A DNA stretch of 64,000 nt, taken from Incurvaria masculella. Taxonomy: Eukaryota > Arthropoda > Insecta > Lepidoptera > Incurvariidae. The number at the start of each line of letters is the position of its first letter. The stretch's first letter is position 1. The stretch spans positions 12,281,001 through 12,345,000 of the forward strand of contig OX335660.1 of NCBI GenBank assembly GCA_946894095.1. The letters run 5' to 3'. Below are positions 20,126-28,100 of the stretch, one piece after another. The notes under the pieces are model-generated. The model made no database searches. It had not been told where the DNA came from and was given only the letters and a program-made list of their open reading frames with translations. Made by a program: the position numbers and the translations under genes.

Positions 20126-22755
20126 TTTTTTTTTTATGTTAAGCGCGGCATATGGCGTACGCCAGGACATCTTAAGGTGCCCGACGACGCCCATGGGATT
20201 TCGAATTTACAGGGGGGCTGCGAAAACCATGCCGGCCGGCCAGGTGCTTCTTCACACCATGTTTGAAGGACCCCAGGTTGTACTTTGGGGAAAATACATC
20301 GGAAGGGAGTTCATTCCATAGTTTTCCGACCCTATAGATGAAGGATCTAGAAGATCGGTGGGTTCTTATTTTTGGAATGTCGACTGTGAATGTGTGCATT
20401 TTCTCCCTGTTCCGCGTTGACCGCAGGTAGAAAGGGGACGGAGGAACAGCGTTATGCAGCTCCGACGAGCATTCTCCGTGGTAAAGACGATAAAAGACAG
20501 ACAGAGACCCTACATCCCTTCTGAGTTGGAGGGTCTCCAAATTTAGGGATACCTCGGGGTCGTCGACTAGACGCACGGCCCGACGCTGTATCGAGTCCAG
20601 AGAGCCAAGCAGGTGTTTAGCTGAGTCGTCCCACAAATGCGAACAGTACTCCACGCAAGACCTTATCTGCGCCTTGTAAAGAAGCAGTTTTTGGTCAGGC
20701 GTGAAGTACTGACGCACTCTGTTGAGGACCCCCAGCTTTTTTGAGGCGAGCTTGGCTTTATCCTCGATATGGCGTCCGAAATTAAGGTCATGCGTCAGGT
20801 CGACCCCAAGAATGCCTATGTGGTCGTCAATACGCAGAGTTGTTCCCTGAAAGGTCGGAGCCACGCTGAACGGAGTACGCTTCGCACTGAATACGCACGC
20901 CTGTGTTTTGCTCGCGTTAAACTCAACGAGGTTCTGGAGACCCCACTCGGAAACTTTTTCCAGGGTCTCTTCGAGTCTAACAACGAGACGCCGCCTATTT
21001 TCTCCCACTTCAGCCCGGCTAGCGGTCTGGTGACTGGCGTACCTGGCTAGCACTGTGCTGTCGTCTGCGTAGCAATCAATGTCCCCCAAGTTGAGCATAT
21101 CATTAATTTGCAGCAGAAAAAGGGTTGGGGACAGCACAGAGCCCTGCGGCACACCGGCATTCACAGACATGGCTTTGGAACAGCAACCGTCAATCAAGAC
21201 TTTTATGCTGCGGCCATGCAGGAAGTCGGCGATCCAGTCACACAGCTCGGGTGGAAGGCCATAAGAGGGCAGCTTGGAAATCAGTGCCTTGTGCCAGACC
21301 CGGTCAAATGCTTTCGCAATATCCAGGCCGATAGCCATACCTTCGCCATGATTTTCGAGCGCATCGCCCATCTCATGTGAGACGTATACTAGGAGATCCC
21401 CAGCAGATCGATTCGGACGGAAGCCGTATTGATGATCGCTGAGAAGTTCATTGCTCTCTAGATACTTCATCAACTGAGAGTTAATGATGCGCTCCATCAC
21501 TTTGCAGAGAAGAGAGGTAATGGCTATGGGTCGGTAGTTGGCCGGGTCTGATCGATCGCCTTTTTTAGGCACGGGCTGAACGTTGGCCGATTTCCAAGCA
21601 GCTGGCACACATCCAGTGGAGTACGATAGGCGGTAAAGGCGGATTAGGACAGGGGCTAGTTCTGGAGCACATTTCTTTAACACCAATGCAGGAATACCAT
21701 CAGGGCCACTCGCTTTCCTGGAGTCTAGGGCGGAAAGCTCACGCCGTACGGCTCTCTGGCGGAATTGTATGCTCGGCATAGAGAATTCTCACCCAGGAAC
21801 AGTCGGCGGAATGGAGCCGCCATCATCCAGGCGAGAGTTCGCCGCAAAGATGCCCGCGAGAAGGTCGGCCTTCTCTTTGGCGGAAAAAGCGAGTGATCCG
21901 TCAGGCTGCTGCAATGGTGGAAGTGAGGAGCGGCAGAAATTTGCTTCCACAGATTTGGCAAGGGACCAGAATTGACGGCTCCCAGTAGGGTGGCTGATCA
22001 GCTTCTCGCCAATTCTGCCGATATGCTCGAACTTCGCTCTGGCAATTGCTCTCTTACTGGATCTGGAGGCTAAGTTAAGGGCCTGTTTCAGCGCCTTTAT
22101 ATTCGGGTCACGTCGTGTTCGCGCGCGGGACCATGCACGGTGGGCCGCGTTCTTAGTACAACAAGCCACTGCGCATTCCGCGTTGAACCAAGGCTGGCTT
22201 TTACCACCGAGGGATTTGGTGGAGCAGGGAATAAAAAGTTCCATAGCTCCCTGGATCACCTCGGAAACGGCATTCGCACAGCTCGACGGATCCACAGTGC
22301 TGAAACAGAGTTTCCTCCAAGGGAAGGAGGAGAAATGTTCTCGCATTCCGTCCCAATCTGCCGACTCGTAATGCCACACCAGACGCGTGCCGGTCGCACG
22401 TTTCTCAGTCTGGGTGTGTGGCACAGTTGACCTCACCAGGCAGTGGTCAGATGACCCCAGGGGGGCAGGCACCGACACCTTGTACCCGGCGGGTTTGGTG
22501 GTCAGCAGAAGATCCAGTAAGGAGGACGCGTCACCTGCTCGATCTGGGATACGCGTATGTTGCGTCACCAATTGAGTCAGGTTGTGCGCCAGAGCGAAGT
22601 TACGACAGCCCTACCAGCAAAGTCAGTCTTTTCGGAGCCTAGCCACAGCGCGTGGTGCGCGTTAAAATCTCCCAGAAAGACCAACTCTGCTGAGGGGAAC
22701 CTCGCCTGTGCATCGTCTGCCGCTTTGCTCAGGTACTCTGCACTTGCATTTTGCA
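20126..22755 (-). mobile_element. CR1/Jockey-group LINE, 5'-truncated, nested in a SINE
   Basis: Reading on the minus strand: the end of an apurinic-type endonuclease domain (GDFNAHH near 22700, then SSDHCLV), a linker with a C-rich part, the reverse transcriptase, a short 3' UTR and a poly-A tail seen as t(10) at 20126-20135. The 5' end is missing: the first preserved codons are inside the endonuclease. The element sits inside the SINE of 19841-22838. Its tail is shared by relics at 1960-2935 and 15965-16200, so this is the best local representative of the family. Confidence 0.9.
20172..22571 (-). pseudogene. LINE ORF2: endonuclease C-term plus reverse transcriptase, one in-frame stop
   Basis: The frame runs from 22571 down to 20172 (about 800 codons) and is interrupted only by TGA at 21789-21791. 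In the 535-residue downstream part the RT motifs are ANYRPIAITSL (about residue 80), GLDIAKAFDRVWH (151), GVPQGSVLSP (209) and YADD (237-240). The thumb and C-terminal region contain LGVDLTHDLNFGRHI and VEYCSHLWDDS. The endonuclease part ends with the SDH motif. Upstream of 22571 the frame is shifted (GDFNAHH lies in another frame). With the stop, the shift and the 5' truncation it cannot make a complete ORF2 protein, but the RT domain itself is intact. Confidence 0.9.
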
Positions 22756-22838
22756 TTGCACTTAGTATCCATGTGGTGTGTTAGGCTAATATCTGACATT
22801 CAATTTGGTATTAGCCATCCATGTCCAGTTACATAAAA
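22756..22838 (+). mobile_element. 5S-headed SINE, right half (split by LINE)
   Basis: Continues the SINE body as atccatgtggtgtgttaggc, attagccatccatgtccag and the A-rich end ttacataaaaac. Joined to 19841-20125 it restores an ordinary family member. The exact junction is blurred by divergence; a short tggca-like duplication is possible. Confidence 0.75.
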
Positions 22839-22939
22839 ACGGTACTTTAATTAAGGTAAACAGAATCTGGATCTAGTCAGTCTAATAAGGACCTAGAGAC
22901 TTGGTAAGGTTAAAAGCACAAATACATATATTGTTACAA

Positions 22940-23185
22940 GTTGGCGTGATGGCTAATAACACCTAGGAGAGTCATGATAGTAGACCAACACACCGCGTTC
23001 CGAAAAAATAGGTGCCATGCCAGGACCATTCTTATACATGAGTACGGCTGCACTAGATAGATAACACGGACAATTTGTAATCGTCGCTTCGACCATCTTC
23101 CATCCGATGCGACGGTGCCAATATAATCAGACTCAACCATACCACCTAGTAAGTAGGAAAGGGGACTTACAGTTTGGCGTGGGTT
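22940..23185 (-). mobile_element. SINE body, reverse orientation, head missing
   Basis: Contains ggtgccatgccaggacca, cggacaatttgtaatcg, cttcgaccatcttccatccg and ccacctagtaagtaggaaag, the reverse of the common SINE body. It ends before any 5S or tRNA head, so it is truncated, and it is more diverged than the other copies. Confidence 0.75.
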
Positions 23186-23216
23186 CCGCACCATGAAGTG
23201 ACCACATTCTCACACA

Positions 23217-23393
23217 TCGGCAGTGCGATTACGAAGCGCCAAATGTGGTGTAGGTGCTTCACCTACCCCAATGTGACATCAAACAGACAGATTTTGTATG
23301 CCAAAGGTGTCAGTTGGCTGTCAGTATCGGGTAGGTGGAGATTCCCACGCCTTATTCCGCGTTTTGTAATCGCACTGCGTGCCACACGATCTA
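23217..23393. repeat. Fold-back repeat
   Basis: cggcagtgcgattacgaagc at the left and gttttgtaatcgcactgcgt at the right are inverted copies. Inner segments (gtaggtgcttcacctacc; gggtaggtggag) extend the pairing. A small non-coding MITE. Confidence 0.65.
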
Positions 23394-23543
23394 TTTGTCG
23401 GTAAGTCATTCAATTCCATAGATTTTAGGGTCTAAGGTTACTTATGTACGTGCGACGATTATTTAGGTTCAAGTTATTTTATACACTGAACTTGTTCGAA
23501 GTATGTTACATGCACGGTCTCGGCTCGCAGTTGAGTGGGTTCT

Positions 23544-24094
23544 TTAAGGTGGCCCAACCCGGCGGGCCTAACACATTTGCGGGCACGGTAACAAAACCGT
23601 GCTGTTGCGTTCTGGGACCTTCTCTGTTTCAAAGAATAAGACTTGCTCCGTGATGAGGAAGATACAACCAATCCACAAACAAGAAAATGTGCATAGTGTA
23701 TGATTTGGTAAGATTTACGAAAAACTTAATTTCAAAATGACTTATAGCTAAAAGTAAACTACGACCGCTGTCTTCAAAAATCTAACACAAACCAAAAAGA
23801 TTATAAATCTTGATTAAATAAGCTATGTCTGATGACTAATCTTTTTAAGATGTTCTTACTTTATCATTGCGTAATCCACCTCCAAAGTTATTATATAAAA
23901 TGCGCGAAAAAATCGAACTTTCGGACGTTATAACTTGGAAACCAAACATAATTTTACAATTCCAATGGTCATCAGACATCTAGTTCGATCAAGTAAAGCT
24001 ACTTTGAGCAAAATTTTGAATCTCTGACAATACATATGGGCGTGATCTTCTTTCCCCTTTTGTATGGGGAGATGAGCGGGATGGGCCACCTTAA
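23544..24094 (+). mobile_element. TTAA-flanked MITE (piggyBac-like), copy 3
   Basis: TTAA at 23544-23547 and 24091-24094; ends ggtggcccaacccggcgggc and gggatgggccacc. Length and interior as in copies 1 and 2. Confidence 0.85.
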
Positions 24095-24462
24095 GAGAGT
24101 CGTTACCCTATCAATTCCCCATACTACGGGCGATAACTATTTCCATGCTCTATCTACACATATTTACAAAACCAATCAAAACATACGGACATAGAATAAA
24201 GCTTTCTCAAGGAAGACCATTTCGCTATTTTAATACTTCCATAGTCGCCATGCAAAATTGTGACTTGGCCAATGGACAAAGAATGCATTTCTTAAAATTT
24301 TTAATTCGTAGATTTTCTGGAACTCCACGACAGCCTTAACCACTTGCTGCCAACAGATATACTACATACTTATTTACTACTACTTATTTTTGCAAAACTG
24401 TCGCACACCTATACATTTGTACTTATTGTATGTAATCATGTACAAATATTTTCAGTCGGCAC

Positions 24463-24609
24463 CGCTCTTGTAGCGGTTTTCAAAGCGATTTTCTTCACGA
24501 AAATATTCCGGAGCATAGTTTCTTTTTATTAATCAAGGTTTACCGTCTAATAACTCGCTTTGAAAATCGCTATACGCAGTATTCCTGATTACTGAATGCC
24601 AGGAATAGA
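24463..24609. repeat. Fold-back MITE, family A, partial
   Basis: tgtagcggttttcaaagcga, tattccggagcatagtttc and the right terminus attactgaatgccaggaata match the element at 1200-1409. The left terminus is lost. Confidence 0.7.
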
Positions 24610-25156
24610 CCTGATGTTCTTTTTTCCTGGTACCAACGTGTAAATAGATTTGTTTAATTCGAGGAAATACAGGTATTAATGTGGTAGGTATCTAAGTGAT
24701 TACACATTATTTCATTATATCAACTAATACGTGTTAATATTGAATTGGATATCGATATCACGCGAAATGTAAATTTAGGGAGTTATTGTAACGTGTTATC
24801 AATATATCGTAACACTATGTTACCTACTCGCGTATTTGCCCGCGTAGAAACCCAACAAAAACGGTCGGCTTTACCCCTACTTCTCATGTTTAACCCGACT
24901 GCTAACCCTTTAGATAATTTAGCGTATTGGCCAGTAACCTAATATTGATCGGAAGAATCAAATTGTATGTAGAAACATGCAGCATAAAAATTGGTTAAGC
25001 GAATAAACCGACAGATAACCCTAGCTAACGTTGGTTTAATCCGAATAATTATTATATCCCAAGCAACGACCGACAGGGTCAATGAGACCCTCCCTGAAGA
25101 ACATTATTATGTTTTGCTCTAAATATACAGTTAACAATTAAGGTACAACTTTGTAG
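24610..25156. other. Unassigned DNA upstream of MCTS1 exon 2 array
   Basis: If MCTS1 exon 1 lies upstream this is part of intron 1. No atgttcaagaa-type first exon (encoding MFKK) followed by a donor was found here or further left. Confidence 0.4.
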
Positions 25157-28100
25157 CCGATTGTACGCAGAAGTAGAAGCTTGCTGGAGCTGTACCCGGC
25201 GCTCGAGCAGCACATCGACCTAGTGATGACATCCTCTCTAGCTCGCAGGTTCGACGAGAAGGAGAGCATCTCCGGCATGCAGCAGCTGAGGTCCTCGGTA
25301 CAGAAGGGCATCCGCAGCCGCTTGCTGGAGCTGTACCCGGCGCTCGAGCAGCACATCGACCTCGTGATGACATCCTCTCTAGCTCGCAGGCTCGACGAGA
25401 AGGAGAGCATCTCCGGCATGCAGCAGCTGAGGTCCTCGGTACAGAAGGGCATCCGCAGCCGCTTGCTGGAGCTGTACCCGGCGCTCGAGCAGCACATCGA
25501 CCTCGTGATGACATCCTCTCTAGCTCGCAGGCTCGACGAGAAGGAGAGCATCTCCGGCATGCAGCAGCTGAAGTCCTCGGTACAGAAGGGCATCCGCAGC
25601 CGCTTGCTGGAGCTGTACCCGGCGCTCGAGCAGCACATCGACCTCGTGATGACATCCTCTCTAGCTCGCAGGCTCGACGAGAAGGAGAGCATCTCCGGCA
25701 TGCAGCAGCTGAAGTCGTCGGTGCAGAAGGGCATCCGCAGCCGCCTGCTGGAGCTGTACCCGGCGCTCGAGCAGCACATCGACCTCGTGATGACATCCTC
25801 TCTAGCTCGCAGGCTCGACGAGAAGGAGAGCATCTCCGGCATGCAGCAGCTGAAGTCGTCGGTGCAGAAGGGCATCCGCAGCCGCCTGCTGGAGCTGTAC
25901 CCGGCGCTCGAGCAGCACATCGATCTCGTAATGACATCCTCTCTAGCTCGCAGGTTCGACGAGAAGGAGAGCATCTCCGGCATGCAGCAGCTGAAGTCGT
26001 CGGTGCAGAAGGGCATCCGCAGCCGCCTGCTGGAGCTGTACCCGGCGCTCGAGCAGCACATCGACCTCGTGATGACATCCTCTATCGCTCGCAGGTTCAA
26101 CGACAAGGAAAGGATCTCTGACATGCAGCAGCTGAAGTCGTCGGTGCATAAGGGCATCATCAGCCGTCTGCTAGAGCTGTACCCGGCGCTCGAGCAGCAC
26201 ATCGACCTCGTGATGACATCATCTATCGCTCGCAGGTTCGACGAGAAGGAGAGCATCTCCGGCATGCAGCAGCTGAAGTCGTCGGTGCAGAAGGGCATCC
26301 GCAGCCGCCTGCTGGAGCTGTACCCGGCGCTCGAGCAGCATATCGACCTCGTATTGCCCAAGAAGGACACCTTCCGCATTGTCAAATGGTACCTTGACCA
26401 TACTACTTAAGGTCGGCCCGTAAGCATCAGAAAATTTCGCCTCCCATACAAACGTAGTTTGCTAATAATTTGAAGACCACTGTTCCAACTTACTTGATAT
26501 TTGGTAGGTATCTCATATTAGGCTACAAATATCTGTGTCTGCATGTCTTTGTTTTTTCGGTAAATGTATTCTAGATCAAACCACATAGAAAACAATATTC
26601 GTATGAAGATTTTCTTTTTGCTAAGAACGGCCCGTAAGCTACATCCTCCATACAAACGTAGTTTACTTATCATTTGGAAACCGCTGCTCCAATTAAATTT
26701 ATATTTAATATCTAATATTAGGTAACAAATATCTGTGTCTGCACGCTTTTGTTTTTTTGAAAAATCCAAACCGAATGAAATGAATACAAAAAGGAAATCT
26801 TTATAAGATTTTTGTTTTCTCTGTGGTTAGATCCAGAATACATTTACCGAAAAAACAAAAACATGCAGACACAGATATTTTTAGCCTAATATTAGATACC
26901 AAATATCAAGTAAGTTGGAACAGTAGTTTTCAAATTATTAGTAAACTACGTTTGTATGGGAGGCGAAATTTTCTGATGCTTACGGGCTGACCTATTGACA
27001 GGTGTAAACATATTTTGAAAAATGTACAAACAATTTTGTAACACTTTTTACCGTCTAATGCTCATAGTTACCAGATTTTGGCACATTTTTTTTGTATTCG
27101 ATTCCTATAGGTTGCAAAAGTCATAAACGCCAATTTTCTTTTAATAACTAGCAACAAGTCCTATCGAGCAAAACTCTTCGTACTTACCGACTTACTACTT
27201 TCTATGAGTTTGTATTGGCTTGGCTTTCTGCAACAAGTTTGCTCAATAAGTATGTTGTATTTTTCAGCCATGATCACATCGAGATAATGGTGAACAGTGC
27301 GGGTGAGCTGCTGTTCTTCAGGCACCGCGAAGGACCTTGGATGCCCACACTCAAGCTTCTACACAAGTGTAAGTTGTTATTGCTAATCTCCTTATACTTT
27401 CTGCTTCCCTAGTCTTATGTAGTAACCGACTGAAAAACAGATTCGAATGATAAGGGAAAAAGAAGACTAGGAAGAAAATGCGAGCCAAAACGTCTGTTAA
27501 TCTCCTTATACTTTCTGCTTCCCTAGTCTTATGTAGTAATCGACTGAAAAACAGATTCGAATGATATGGGAAAAAGTAGACTAGGAAGAAAATGCGAGCC
27601 AAAACGTCTGCTAATCTCCTTATACTTTCTGCTTCCCTAGTCTTATGTAGTAACCAACTCAAAAACAGATTCGAAGACTGGGAAGAAAATGCGAGCCAAA
27701 ACCTCAATTGAAATTATCTTCACTGCTATTGGCTGATGGGATGGGTTCGTTGAAGCCATTGTAAGCTGAGATCAACAGCATTCTTCCCAACATGATTTAC
27801 CCTTCACTTTCCCAATCTAAGGGAATGTACTTGTTAGAAGCAGAAAAAGGTCTTTCAGACTAACTATAGGCGAAATGAAAATATAACTTTGAAAATGTGT
27901 GCACAAGATCTAACGTATAATAACTGTAATGTTCTTGAAATGACAGAATAAACGATTTTGATTTTAAAGTATTTTATCAGTTTAGCTATTATTGATCGAT
28001 TGAATAACAAACATCCAAGCTTGCCGAACAGTCGTATGTCAGTGTACTGTAAACATTTTATACGCAGAATATCTCCGGACTTAACATACAAAATGCGATG

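Noticed and set aside
20769..22784. Plus-strand frames of 60-96 codons
   Set aside because: Antisense shadows of the LINE ORF2.
25138..26385. Large minus-strand frames over the MCTS1 exon 2 array (315 and 415 codons)
   Set aside because: They are the antisense of a stop-poor coding array with period divisible by three; the plus-strand frame matches MCTS1 and has correct splice sites.
25181..26410. A free-standing 47-residue-repeat protein gene
   Set aside because: No start codon of its own (first codon is TTG) and each unit contains an MCTS1 acceptor; better explained as an exon array of MCTS1.
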